Below are positions 1 to 7,488 of a stretch of DNA of 9,814 bases, piece after piece. How positions within the stretch are numbered: the first letter of the stretch is position 1; the number at the start of each line of letters is the position of its first letter. The notes under the pieces are model-generated. The model had not been told where the DNA came from. It worked only from the letters and a program-made list of their open reading frames with translations, and searched no databases. The DNA is taken from the NCBI GenBank assembly GCA_039925145.1, contig JBDSZL010000002.1, positions 1 through 9,814 of the forward strand. The letters are read 5' to 3'. This DNA comes from JBDSZL01 sp039925145. Its GTDB lineage: Bacteria; Acidobacteriota; Vicinamibacteria; Vicinamibacterales; SCN-69-37. Made by a program: the position numbers and the translations under genes.

Positions 1-83
1 CACTCCAGGTCCTCGACGCGGCTGAGGTAGCCCACGTCTCGAATCATCGTGCCGTCGCGGTCGAGAAACACAGCCGGCTGCAT
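1..83 (-). CDS. gmhB: D-glycero-beta-D-manno-heptose 1,7-bisphosphate 7-phosphatase, N-terminal fragment (partial at window edge)
   Basis: Only the first 27 codons lie in the window; the gene runs off the left edge. The protein opens MQPAVFLDRDGTMIRDVGYL, in which FLDRDGT is HAD phosphatase motif I: the first Asp is the nucleophile and the second the general acid/base. The continuation with GY and a following acidic stretch is typical of the GmhB/histidinol-phosphatase subfamily of HAD enzymes. GmhB removes the 7-phosphate from heptose bisphosphate on the way to ADP-heptose in the cytoplasm. The ATG lies 2 bp after the waaF stop codon, so it belongs to the same operon, and a heptose precursor enzyme next to a heptosyltransferase supports the call. 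With so little sequence, a related HAD phosphatase cannot be excluded. Confidence 0.8.
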   Translation of the reverse strand, partial: MQPAVFLDRDGTMIRDVGYLSRVEDLE

Positions 84-85
84 CG

Positions 86-1138
86 TCAGACCTCGGGGGC
101 GGACGCAAGCCGGGCCACGACTGCGGCAGAAACGGTGTCGATCGAGATGCGCTTCATGCAGCGGTGATCGATCGGGCAGTCGCGCAGCATGCAGGGCCGG
201 CAGAAGACCGGGTCGGTCAGCACGGTGTGATCGCCGATCGGTCGCGTGGCGCGCTCGTCGGTGGGCCCGAAGATGGCGACGACCGGGCGGCCGACCGCGG
301 CCGCCAGGTGCATCGCTCCTGAGTCGTTGGACACGAAGGTGGTCATCCGCGACGCCAACCCGATGAGCGCGCCCAGGCTCGTACGCCCCGTGAAATCGAC
401 CACGCGGGGTTTGACGTCGGGGGCGTGCGCGCTCAGCCAGGACTCGATGGCCAGTGCGGCGCCGCGGTCGTGCGAGGCGCCGACAATCACGCAGGTGACG
501 TCCTGCCGCCGCACGAGTTCGGCGGCCACCGCGGCCACCCGGTCAGGGGGCCACTGCTTGGCCTGCCCGTAGGCCGCGCCCGGCGCGAGACCGACGAGAC
601 GGGTGTCGGGCGCGATGCCTTGCCGCACGAGCAACGCCAACGCCCGATCGATGCTCGGCGCCCTGGGCGCGAGTCGTGGCGCCACGTCGTCGCTGCACAC
701 CATGCCGAGTCCGCGGACGACATGCCGGTAGTAGTCGGCCTGATGCACGCCACGCGGTACGGCCTGACGGCGGACGCGCCGCGTCAGCAGCCACCCGCGT
801 CCCGAACGCGCGAGGCCCCAGCGTTCGGGGATTCCGGCTCTCCAGAACTGCCACGCCGATCGAAATGAATTCGGCAAGAGGATTCCGGTTCCGAATCCCC
901 CGCCTTCGAGCACTGCAATGGCCGCACGGGTGTCCCGAGGCAACTCGATCACGCGATCGGGCGACACGTCGGTGTCTTCAAGAAACAACGATGCCACCCC
1001 TGGCGCGGCGGCAATGGTCAGGTGGCTCTCGGCGAAGTGGCGCCGGACTGCGGCCATCGCCGGCAGGGCCATGACGGCGTCGCCGAGCCAGTTTGGCGGA
1101 CGAACCACGACGCGGTCAGCTGCGCGCGGAGGATTCAC
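86..1138 (-). CDS. waaF: Lipopolysaccharide heptosyltransferase II (GT9 family)
   Basis: A 350-residue protein of normal length for WaaF, which adds the second heptose of the inner LPS core from ADP-heptose at the cytoplasmic face of the inner membrane. Recognisable blocks are the N-terminal RPPNWLGD (residues 13-20), the HQADYY stretch in the middle, a KQWPPDR segment, the C-terminal sugar-nucleotide motif SNDSGAMHLAAAVGRPVVAIFGPT, and a Cys-rich tail (CRPCMLRDCP) common in this family. The start is GTG at 1138, inside a 4-bp GTGA overlap with the stop of the upstream acyltransferase, which suggests translational coupling. Many homologues begin only a few residues before the RPPNW block, so a slightly later start is possible. 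Its neighbours (acyltransferase upstream, gmhB downstream) fit inner-core assembly. A heptosyltransferase I-like role is less likely. Confidence 0.93.
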   Translation of the reverse strand: MNPPRAADRVVVRPPNWLGDAVMALPAMAAVRRHFAESHLTIAAAPGVASLFLEDTDVSPDRVIELPRDTRAAIAVLEGGGFGTGILLPNSFRSAWQFWRAGIPERWGLARSGRGWLLTRRVRRQAVPRGVHQADYYRHVVRGLGMVCSDDVAPRLAPRAPSIDRALALLVRQGIAPDTRLVGLAPGAAYGQAKQWPPDRVAAVAAELVRRQDVTCVIVGASHDRGAALAIESWLSAHAPDVKPRVVDFTGRTSLGALIGLASRMTTFVSNDSGAMHLAAAVGRPVVAIFGPTDERATRPIGDHTVLTDPVFCRPCMLRDCPIDHRCMKRISIDTVSAAVVARLASAPEV

Positions 1139-2088
1139 CGTTCGGTCGACTCACTCTCATCGGCGGCCACCGGAAACATGCCGGCCGCGTGCGGTCCCGT
1201 CTCCGGGCGCTCACGCCACCGGCGATGCATCCAGAGCCAGAGGTGGGGATCGCGCCGCACGTACATCTCGAGCACGTCGGTGCAACGCTGTGTCAGCTCG
1301 CGCACCGGATCGGCGGCACCTGGCCGAGGCAGATCCACGGCCGGCTCGTACACGAGCCGACAGCGGCCGTTCGGCAGGGGAATCGCAAACGCAGGCACCA
1401 GCCGGGCGCCGGTGCGCAGCGCGAGCGAGGCCAGGGCCGTCGTCGTCGCGGCCGGCCGGCCGAAGAACTCGACGTTTACGGCGTCGGCGCCCTGGATGTG
1501 CTGATCGATCAACATGGCGACGCACTCATTGTGCTTCAGGGCGCGAAGAACCTTCCGGAGTGCGCCTTGCCGGTAGATGACGTTGTTGCCCGTGGCGCGG
1601 CGCATCTGCTCGAGCAGCGTGTGCAGGTAGGGGTTGTCGAGCGGCCGGGCCAGCACGGACATCGGCGAGAGCACCAGCGCGTGCGCCAGGCCGTGCAGCT
1701 CCCAGTAGCCGTAGTGACCCGAGAAGATGATGGCGCCATGACCCGCGGCCAGCGCGGCGCGAACCTGCTCTTCCCCTTCGACGTCGACGCTGTCGAGAAA
1801 TGCCGCTGGTGTCTGCGTGCTGGCGCGCAGCGCGGCGACGAGCAAACGGCCGAAGTGCATGAAGGTGCGGCGCGCAATCACGCGGCACTCGTTGACGGAG
1901 CGGGTTGGAAATGCCACGTGCAACTGATCGATCGTCAGTCGCCGGTGCGACCCGTCAACGGCGTAGAACAGCAGACCGACAGCCGCGCCAATCCAGCCGC
2001 CGGCGAAGGCCGGCAGCACGCCGACCAGCGCCCGCACGCTGACAACCACCGCGTACTCGGCGCGATGACGCCACAGAATGGCGCTCAC
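1135..2088 (-). CDS. lpxL: Late lipid A acyltransferase, LpxL/HtrB family
   Basis: A 317-residue protein of the LpxL/LpxM (HtrB/MsbB) family, which moves an acyl chain from acyl-ACP to Kdo-lipid A at the inner membrane. The N-terminal part (about residues 11-45) is hydrophobic, as expected for a membrane-anchored enzyme. The catalytic HX4(D/E) motif is visible as SGHYGYWEL, with His125 and Glu130. Further family blocks follow: LARPLDNPYL, a basic region with the sense GNNVIYR, MLIDQHI, and FFGRPAATTTALASLALRTG. The open frame extends 133 codons further upstream, but that part lies antiparallel within no gene of its own and over the lpxK end; the chosen GTG at 2088 forms a GTGA overlap with the lpxK stop and gives the family's usual length. 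Which acyl chain and position it uses cannot be read from sequence. Confidence 0.88.
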   Translation of the reverse strand: MSAILWRHRAEYAVVVSVRALVGVLPAFAGGWIGAAVGLLFYAVDGSHRRLTIDQLHVAFPTRSVNECRVIARRTFMHFGRLLVAALRASTQTPAAFLDSVDVEGEEQVRAALAAGHGAIIFSGHYGYWELHGLAHALVLSPMSVLARPLDNPYLHTLLEQMRRATGNNVIYRQGALRKVLRALKHNECVAMLIDQHIQGADAVNVEFFGRPAATTTALASLALRTGARLVPAFAIPLPNGRCRLVYEPAVDLPRPGAADPVRELTQRCTDVLEMYVRRDPHLWLWMHRRWRERPETGPHAAGMFPVAADESESTER

Positions 2089-3062
2089 GCTCGAGCCCGC
2101 TCCAGCCGGGTGACGAGCCAGTCCTGAAAGGCGGATGCGGGATCGACAGACACTCGCAGCGGCACGGCGGCGACAGGCACGCCGAGCGGCCGCAGCGGCA
2201 ACAACCGGATGGCGTCCTTCTCGGTCGTCAGCACAGCGGCGGCATGGGTCTCGTGCACGGCCGCGCGCATCCGCAGGACGTCGCGTTGCGTAAATCGATG
2301 GTGGTCGGCAAAGGGGAGACTGCGCGCGACATCCCATCCCGCGCGCGCGAGTGCCTGCGTGAAGCGCTCGGGTGCCGCAATGCCCGCGACGGCCACAACA
2401 CGCACGCCGGTATCGAGGATATCGGATGGCGGTTCCACGAAGCGGGCCTCGGCGAGCGTGCGCGTCAGGGTAAACACGGGCGCACACCCGGTCGACAGCA
2501 GCGCCGACGACACGTCACTTGTCACGACGCCGTCCAGGATAACGGCATCCGCGCGCCCGATTGACGACACGGGCGATCGCAGACGGCCAAACGGCAGGCG
2601 CCGATCCGCCAGATCGGCGGCCGTCACCAGCACAATGTCCAGATCGCGGCGCATCGCCGTGTGTTGAAAGCCGTCGTCGAGCAGCAGGACCGTGCATCCC
2701 ATCACGGTCTCTGCGAGCGCGGCCGCCAACGTCCTGGTTGGACACACCAGGACGGCGGCGCCGGGGATCTGACGGGCCAGCATCAGGGGCTCGTCGCCGC
2801 TCCGGTCCAGATCGGCGCATAGCCTGTGGCCGTCGCTCACGACCACCACGCCAGCTTCAGGTCGTCGACGTTTGTAGCCCCGACTGATGATGGCGGGCCG
2901 CTCGCCACGGTCCACGAGGAACTGCGCGAGATAGGCGACGAGTGGCGTCTTGCCGCGGCCGCCCATCGCGAGGTTGCCGATGCTGATCACCGGCGCGCGG
3001 GCGCGACTGGCGAGCGGGCCGGCGGCGCGGGGCGACGTGCGTGGCGCGGCGCGGTCAGCCAC
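2085..3062 (-). CDS. lpxK: Tetraacyldisaccharide 4'-kinase
   Basis: LpxK phosphorylates the 4' position of the lipid A disaccharide precursor with ATP at the inner membrane. The sequence shows the P-loop NLAMGGRGKTPLV (GGRGKT at residues 34-39), SRGYKRR, SGDEPLML, the signature DDGFQH (residues 129-134), a DHHRFT segment and TTEKDAIRL, so the catalytic core looks intact. The start is uncertain. GTG at 3062 overlaps the waaA stop by 8 bp and gives 325 residues; a farther start at 3116 would add 18 residues of Cys/Arg-rich sequence inside the waaA frame and is less likely. Either way, the 33 or so residues before the P-loop are polar and rich in Arg, Ala and Pro, with no hydrophobic helix, whereas E. 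coli LpxK has one there. Downstream, its stop overlaps the acyltransferase start by 4 bp. Confidence 0.93.
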   Translation of the reverse strand: MADRAAPRTSPRAAGPLASRARAPVISIGNLAMGGRGKTPLVAYLAQFLVDRGERPAIISRGYKRRRPEAGVVVVSDGHRLCADLDRSGDEPLMLARQIPGAAVLVCPTRTLAAALAETVMGCTVLLLDDGFQHTAMRRDLDIVLVTAADLADRRLPFGRLRSPVSSIGRADAVILDGVVTSDVSSALLSTGCAPVFTLTRTLAEARFVEPPSDILDTGVRVVAVAGIAAPERFTQALARAGWDVARSLPFADHHRFTQRDVLRMRAAVHETHAAAVLTTEKDAIRLLPLRPLGVPVAAVPLRVSVDPASAFQDWLVTRLERARA

Positions 3063-4383
3063 GTCGGAACGGGCGCACGACCCCGCGCCGGCCCGGCTGC
3101 GGCAGCAGCTTGGCAATCACGTCGAGGGTGCGCGTCTTCGCGCCGCGATTGGCTTCGACCAGGGCGCGGGCCGCGGCCCCCAACCGGGCGCGCTCCACGC
3201 CATCGCCGGCCAGTCGCTGCACGACCGTCGTCAACTCTGCGGCGTTATCCACCTGGATGGCCGCCTGCTCACGGACGAAGGTCTCGGCGATCTCAGCGAA
3301 GTTGTGCATATGGGGCCCAAAGACGATGGGCTTGCCGTGCACCGCGGGCTCGAGAATGTTGTGGCCGCCCTGCGCGACAAGGCTGCCGCCGACGAACACG
3401 AGCGTGGCTACCTGAAAGAGGTGCGCCAGCTCGCCCATGCTGTCGAGAATCACCACGTCGGCACGCGGTTCGGCGTCGACCGCCAGCTCCATCCGGCGCA
3501 GCACGCGGAAGCCTTCTGCGCGCGACAGGGTCTCGGCTTCGTCGAACCGGTCGGGCTTACGTGGCGCCATGATCAGGAGGGCGTTCGGATGCGATCGACG
3601 CAGTGCCGCGAATGCGGCCAGCACCGGCGCCTCTTCGCCTCTGAGCGTGCTGGCGGCGATGAACACCAGGCGCGATGCCGGTATGCGAAAGTACCGGAGG
3701 ACCCGGCTGGCGCCGCGACCGGCCGAGAGCGCCGGTGACTCGAGCGAGTCGAATTTCAAACTGCCAGTCACCATGACGCGGGACGGATCGGCGCCGATGT
3801 GGATCACGCGCCGCGCCGACTCGTCGCTCTGCATGCAGAAGCGGTCGATGTCGGCGAGCACCCGCCGGAAGAACGGCCGCGCCAGCCGGTAACGCGGGTA
3901 CGAGCGAGACGAGATGCGTCCGTTGACGAGGAGCGTCCGCACCCCGCGCCGCCGGCAGGCCCGCAACAGATTCGGCCAGATCTCGGTCTCCATCATGATG
4001 AAGAGCCGGGGCCGTACCAGTCGCAGGGTGCGGTTGACGAACAGGGGCAGATCGAACGGAAAAAAGAACACCGCGTCGAGCCCCTGCAACCGCGTCCGCG
4101 CCACCTGCTGACCGGTGAGCGTTGTCGTGGAGAGAAACAGTTTGAGATGGGGATACCGCGACCGGAGCTCGTCGATCAAGGCGCGCGCGGTGAGCGCTTC
4201 GCCCACCGACACCGCGTGAATCCAGATGGACTCATCGTGGTCCAGGTTGAAGCTGATCGGCAGGTGCCCCATGCGCTGCGCAAGACTGCCGATGTACTTG
4301 CGGTAAGCGATCGCCTCGTACAGAAACCAGGGCGACAACACGGCCGCGAGCACGACGACGGCCACGGTGTAGAACAGGTGCAC
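3055..4383 (-). CDS. waaA: 3-deoxy-D-manno-octulosonic acid (Kdo) transferase (GT30 family)
   Basis: WaaA transfers Kdo from CMP-Kdo to the lipid A precursor on the cytoplasmic side of the inner membrane. With GTG at 4383 the protein has 442 residues, close to family length. Residues 3-27 form a hydrophobic anchor (LFYTVAVVVLAAV and on). Then come HAVSVGEALTA, whose Glu62 corresponds to the catalytic base of the family, METEIWPNL, NGRISSRSYPRYR, and the C-terminal VGGSLVAQGGHNILEPA plus FGPHMHNF blocks. The frame stays open 170 codons upstream across the antisense strand of gap, so the start must be inferred. GTG 4383 puts the membrane helix at the N-terminus as in homologues; GTG 4410 is an alternative but lies within an inverted repeat. 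Neither has a strong Shine-Dalgarno sequence, and I see no convincing sigma-70 promoter for this strand. It is the first gene of the LPS operon here. Whether it adds one or more Kdo residues is not visible. Confidence 0.93.
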   Translation of the reverse strand: MHLFYTVAVVVLAAVLSPWFLYEAIAYRKYIGSLAQRMGHLPISFNLDHDESIWIHAVSVGEALTARALIDELRSRYPHLKLFLSTTTLTGQQVARTRLQGLDAVFFFPFDLPLFVNRTLRLVRPRLFIMMETEIWPNLLRACRRRGVRTLLVNGRISSRSYPRYRLARPFFRRVLADIDRFCMQSDESARRVIHIGADPSRVMVTGSLKFDSLESPALSAGRGASRVLRYFRIPASRLVFIAASTLRGEEAPVLAAFAALRRSHPNALLIMAPRKPDRFDEAETLSRAEGFRVLRRMELAVDAEPRADVVILDSMGELAHLFQVATLVFVGGSLVAQGGHNILEPAVHGKPIVFGPHMHNFAEIAETFVREQAAIQVDNAAELTTVVQRLAGDGVERARLGAAARALVEANRGAKTRTLDVIAKLLPQPGRRGVVRPFRRG

Positions 4384-4401
4384 GCCTGGATGATACTCGG
4401 C

Positions 4402-4427
4402 GTGCCGCACGCGTTCCAGTGCGGCAC
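4402..4427. promoter_or_regulatory. Perfect inverted repeat in the waaA/gap divergent region (candidate operator)
   Basis: GTGCCGCAC at 4402-4410 and GTGCGGCAC at 4419-4427 are exact reverse complements separated by 8 bp. The dyad lies just upstream of the gap extended -10 element and covers the position of its -35 box, roughly -52 to -27 from the inferred gap transcription start. On the other strand it lies 19 to 44 bases before the chosen waaA start, so a waaA transcript starting upstream of it would carry it as a stem-loop. Position and symmetry fit a regulator binding site; an RNA hairpin in the waaA leader is the alternative. No regulator gene is in the window. Confidence 0.45.
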
Positions 4428-4438
4428 TGCGCTGTTGT

Positions 4439-4447
4439 TGATACAAT
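4439..4447 (+). promoter_or_regulatory. Extended -10 promoter element for gap-pgk-tpiA
   Basis: TGATACAAT combines the extended -10 TG (4439-4440) with TACAAT (4442-4447), five of six matches to the sigma-70 -10 consensus. It sits in a short AT-rich patch in otherwise GC-rich DNA. At 17 bp spacing the -35 position (4419-4424) does not resemble TTGACA, as is common for extended -10 promoters. Transcription would begin near 4454, giving a leader of about 36 nt before the gap start codon. Confidence 0.55.
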
Positions 4448-4473
4448 TTGAGGTTTGTTTCGGTCGGCTTCTC

Positions 4474-4481
4474 GAGAGGAG
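4474..4481 (+). promoter_or_regulatory. Ribosome binding site of gap
   Basis: GAGAGGAG contains the Shine-Dalgarno core AGGAG (4477-4481), 8 nt before the ATG at 4490. It decides the start of gap: an in-frame TTG at 4448 would add 14 residues but has no such site and would lie before or at the inferred transcription start. Confidence 0.8.
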
Positions 4482-4489
4482 TTTCCAGG

Positions 4490-5497
4490 ATGGCAATCAA
4501 GGTAGGCATCAACGGTTTCGGGCGCATCGGGCGCAACATCATGCGGGCAGCCATGGCGTTCGACGACATCGACATCGTCGCTGTCAACGATCTGACCGAT
4601 TCGGCCACCCTGGCACACCTGCTGAAGTACGACTCGATCCTCGGGAATCTCAAAGCGGAGATCTCGGCATCGGGCGACCGCATCACCGTTGATGGCGACG
4701 AGTTCCAGGTACTGGCGCAGAAGGATCCGGCGCAGTTGCCGTGGAAGTCGCTCGGCGTCGACGTGGTCTTCGAGTGCACGGGACGTTTCACCGACCGTGT
4801 CGACGCGGCCAAGCACGTAGACGCTGGCGCCAAGCGCGTCGTGATCACGGCTCCCGCGAAGAAGCCGGATGCGACGTTCGTGATGGGCGTCAATCATGAG
4901 ACGTACAACCCCAGCGCGCATCACGTCATCTCGAACGCGTCGTGCACGACCAACTGCCTGGCCCCGATCGCCAAGGTGCTGCACGAGAAGTTCGGCATCG
5001 AAAAGGGCTGGATGACCACGGTGCACGCCTACACCAACGACCAGCAGCTCCTCGACCTGCCGCACAAGGATCTGCGGCGTGCACGCGCCGCCGCGCTGTC
5101 GATGATTCCCACCACCACGGGCGCGGCCACGGCAGTGGGTGAGGTGCTGCCGGCCCTCAAAGGCAAGCTCGACGGCATCAGCGTGCGCGTGCCGACGCCG
5201 AACGTGTCGATGGTGGACCTGAGCGCGATCCTCGGCCGCGCGGCGTCCGCCGAGGAGATCAACGCGGCGTTCAAGGAAGCAGCCGCGGGCGCCTACAAGG
5301 GCATCATTCAGTACGTGACCGCCCCGCTCGTGTCGATCGACTTCCGCGGCGATGCACACTCCGCCTCCCTCGACTCGCCCTATACGAAAGTGCTCGACGG
5401 CAATTTCGTGAAGGTACTCGCGTGGTACGACAACGAATGGGGCTACTCGAGCCGCTGCGTCGACCTGATCCGTTACATGGCCGGGAAAGGCCTCTAA
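4490..5497 (+). CDS. gap: Type I glyceraldehyde-3-phosphate dehydrogenase
   Basis: A complete 335-residue GAPDH, which oxidises and phosphorylates glyceraldehyde 3-phosphate to 1,3-bisphosphoglycerate in the cytoplasm. The Rossmann fold opens with VGINGFGRIGRN. Asp34 in the VNDLTD stretch is the usual mark of NAD preference over NADP. The active site SNASCTTNC carries the catalytic Cys152, and His179 in TTVHAYTND is its partner. Later blocks are SMIPTTTGAA, RVPTPNVSMVDL and the C-terminal LAWYDNEWGYSSR. ATG 4490 follows a good ribosome binding site and gives the family length. It is the first gene of the gap-pgk-tpiA operon: pgk starts 2 bp after its TAA. Expression is probably from the extended -10 promoter just upstream, perhaps modulated at the adjacent inverted repeat. 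Confidence 0.98.
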   Translation: MAIKVGINGFGRIGRNIMRAAMAFDDIDIVAVNDLTDSATLAHLLKYDSILGNLKAEISASGDRITVDGDEFQVLAQKDPAQLPWKSLGVDVVFECTGRFTDRVDAAKHVDAGAKRVVITAPAKKPDATFVMGVNHETYNPSAHHVISNASCTTNCLAPIAKVLHEKFGIEKGWMTTVHAYTNDQQLLDLPHKDLRRARAAALSMIPTTTGAATAVGEVLPALKGKLDGISVRVPTPNVSMVDLSAILGRAASAEEINAAFKEAAAGAYKGIIQYVTAPLVSIDFRGDAHSASLDSPYTKVLDGNFVKVLAWYDNEWGYSSRCVDLIRYMAGKGL

Positions 5498-5499
5498 TC

Positions 5500-6684
5500 G
5501 TGGTCATGCGCACGATTCGCGATCTGAAGCTGCAGGGGCGCCGGGTCTTCATCCGGGTCGATTTCAACGTCCCGCTCGAGGGCGCCACGATCACCGACGA
5601 CACGCGAATCCGTGCGGCGCTGCCGACAATCACCTACGCGCTCGAGCAGGGCGCGACGGTGATTCTCGCGTCGCATCTGGGCCGGCCCAAGGGCAAGCCC
5701 AATCCCAAATACAGCCTGCGGCCGATTGCCGACCATCTGGGTCAGCTGCTCGGCCGCAGGGTCGCCTTTGCCGAAGACTGCGTCGGACCGGCGGCGACGG
5801 GCGCGATCGCGGCCAACCCCAAGGGCGTGATCGTCCTCGAGAATCTGCGTTTCCACCCCGAGGAAGAAGCCAACGACCCGGCGTTCGCGGGCCAGCTGGC
5901 CGGCTTGGCGGACGTCTACGTGAACGACGCATTCGGATCGGCCCATCGCGCGCACGCCTCGACCGAGGGTGTCGTGCATCAGATTGCGGAGTCGGCCGCG
6001 GGCCTCCTCATGGCCGCGGAAGTCGAGTATCTCGGCAAGGCGCTCAGCGCACCGGAGCGACCATTCGTGGCGATTCTTGGCGGCGCCAAGGTCTCCGACA
6101 AGCTCGAAGTCATCGAGAACCTGCTCGCCAAGGTCGACGCGCTCATCATCGGCGGAGCGATGGCCTACACCTTTCTCAAAGCGCAGGGCCAGCCAGTCGG
6201 CAAGTCGCTCGTCGAGGAAGATCTGGTCGCGACAGCCAAGGACCTGCAGGCGCGCGCGACAGCACGCGGCCTCACCTTTGAGTTGCCCGTCGATCACGTC
6301 GTCGCAACGAAGCTCGAGGCAGGAGCCCCTTCGGAGACGCTGGCAGTCGGCGACCCTGCCATTGGCGATCGGATGGGGCTGGACATCGGCCCGAAGACAG
6401 TGGCCCGTTACAGCGAGGTCATCAGGGGCGCCAACACCGTGGTCTGGAACGGCCCGATGGGTGTGTTCGAGATTGACGCGTTCGCGCAGGGAACGATTGG
6501 CGTGGCGCAGGCAGTCTCGCGCGTGCACGGCATCACGATCATCGGTGGCGGTGACTCGGTGGCGGCTGTGAGCCGGGCTGGAGTCGCCGACAAGATGACC
6601 CACATTTCCACGGGCGGCGGCGCATCGCTCGAATTTCTGGGCGGCCGCACCCTTCCCGGCGTCGCCGCGCTCGAGCGCGCCTGA
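5500..6684 (+). CDS. pgk: Phosphoglycerate kinase
   Basis: A complete PGK that makes ATP and 3-phosphoglycerate from 1,3-bisphosphoglycerate, the step after GAPDH. Blocks in order: RVDFNVPLEG, DDTRIRAALPTI, SHLGRPKGK, LENLRFHPEEE, YVNDAFGSAHRAHAS, PFVAILGGAKVSDK, MAYTFLKAQG, DIGPKT, WNGPMGVFE and the nucleotide-binding GGGDSVAAV plus HISTGGGASLEFL. No conserved block is missing. Two starts are close: GTG 5500 (394 residues) and ATG 5506 (392). I prefer GTG 5500 because AAAGG at 5486-5490, within the end of gap, stands 9 nt before it but 15 nt before the ATG, and because the resulting N-terminus has the same length as the B. subtilis protein up to the RVDFNVP block as I recall it. Only 2 bp separate it from gap, so translation is probably coupled. 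Confidence 0.97.
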   Translation: MVMRTIRDLKLQGRRVFIRVDFNVPLEGATITDDTRIRAALPTITYALEQGATVILASHLGRPKGKPNPKYSLRPIADHLGQLLGRRVAFAEDCVGPAATGAIAANPKGVIVLENLRFHPEEEANDPAFAGQLAGLADVYVNDAFGSAHRAHASTEGVVHQIAESAAGLLMAAEVEYLGKALSAPERPFVAILGGAKVSDKLEVIENLLAKVDALIIGGAMAYTFLKAQGQPVGKSLVEEDLVATAKDLQARATARGLTFELPVDHVVATKLEAGAPSETLAVGDPAIGDRMGLDIGPKTVARYSEVIRGANTVVWNGPMGVFEIDAFAQGTIGVAQAVSRVHGITIIGGGDSVAAVSRAGVADKMTHISTGGGASLEFLGGRTLPGVAALERA

Positions 6685-6718
6685 CGCCAGCCCGACGTCA
6701 TTGCTCCCCGAGACCATT

Positions 6719-7477
6719 ATGAGAACCCCGGTCCTCGCCGCCAATTGGAAGATGTTCAAGACCACGCACGACACGCTCGCCTATATGCGCGAGCTCGGCG
6801 CGCTGCTCAAGAACGTGAAGAACGTCGAAGTCGTCGTCGCGCCGCCGTTCACGTCGCTCACAGTGGCCGCTGAAGCGGCCCGCAACACGACGATCGGTAT
6901 CGCCGCGCAGAACCTCCACTCCGAACCCGAGGGCGCGTTCACGGGCGAGGTCAGCGCCGCGATGATCAAGGACGCCGGCGCCGGCTATGTGCTGGTGGGC
7001 CACTCCGAGCGGCGTCGCATGTTTGGAGACACCGACGACTGGATCAACCGCAAGCTGAAAGCGGCGATCGCGGCCGATCTCACACCGATCTTCTGCGTGG
7101 GCGAGACCCTCACCGAACGCGAGAGCGGCCAGATGTCGCAGGTGCTCGATCGGCAGCTGCGCGACGGACTCGCCACGATTGCCGACCAGGACGTCGCGGA
7201 CCTCATCATCGCCTACGAACCGGTGTGGGCGATCGGGACCGGCAAGAATGCCACTCCGGCCGAAGCCGACGATGCACATCGGCACATCCGGACACGGCTG
7301 CGCGAATGGCACAGCAGCGCCGCCGACCAGTGCCGCATCCTCTATGGCGGATCGGTCAAGCCAGACAACATCGCGTCACTGATTGCGCTGCCCGATGTCG
7401 ACGGCGCGCTCATCGGTGGAGCCAGCCTCGACGTTCGCAGCTTCACCGACATCATCACCAGGGCCCAGGCCGCCTAG
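6719..7477 (+). CDS. tpiA: Triose-phosphate isomerase
   Basis: A complete 252-residue TIM barrel enzyme that interconverts dihydroxyacetone phosphate and glyceraldehyde 3-phosphate, supplying GAPDH. Catalytic residues are all present: Asn9 and Lys11 in AANWKMF, His95 in LVGHSERR and Glu167 in AYEPVWAIGTGK, where loop 6 follows. The phosphate-binding LYGGSVKPDN and DGALIGGASL segments complete the C-terminal half. ATG 6719 places AANWK at the normal distance from the N-terminus; an upstream in-frame start at 6701 would only add six residues. The Shine-Dalgarno match is weak. It lies 34 bp after pgk in the same operon. In many bacteria secG follows tpiA; here the next gene is on the opposite strand. 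Confidence 0.98.
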   Translation: MRTPVLAANWKMFKTTHDTLAYMRELGALLKNVKNVEVVVAPPFTSLTVAAEAARNTTIGIAAQNLHSEPEGAFTGEVSAAMIKDAGAGYVLVGHSERRRMFGDTDDWINRKLKAAIAADLTPIFCVGETLTERESGQMSQVLDRQLRDGLATIADQDVADLIIAYEPVWAIGTGKNATPAEADDAHRHIRTRLREWHSSAADQCRILYGGSVKPDNIASLIALPDVDGALIGGASLDVRSFTDIITRAQAA

Positions 7478-7488
7478 CAGGCTGCGCC

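Noticed and set aside
1093..2127. A 344-codon plus-strand frame across the acyltransferase gene.
   Set aside because: It is antisense to a gene with clear catalytic motifs, and its composition is low-complexity Arg/Ala/Gly with no recognisable domain.
2089..2487. Extension of the acyltransferase by 133 codons upstream, overlapping lpxK in another frame.
   Set aside because: The extra sequence is Arg/Ala-rich without homology, and the GTG at 2088 gives normal family length and a typical operon overlap.
4384..4489. Minus-strand promoter for waaA, for example TATCAT (complement of 4390-4395) close to the GTG start.
   Set aside because: The -10 match is fair (five of six), but no -35 partner is convincing and transcription would begin at or after the start codon.
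4384..4893. N-terminal extension of waaA by 170 codons into the antisense strand of gap.
   Set aside because: It would put the membrane anchor in the middle of the protein and overlap most of the promoter and 5' part of gap; family members start just before the hydrophobic segment.
5494..6774. A 426-codon open frame antisense to pgk, and similarly long antisense frames over gap (to 4893 and 5359).
   Set aside because: Long stop-free antisense frames are common in GC-rich coding DNA. The translations are Arg/Gly/Asp-rich without motifs, while the plus-strand products are textbook enzymes.
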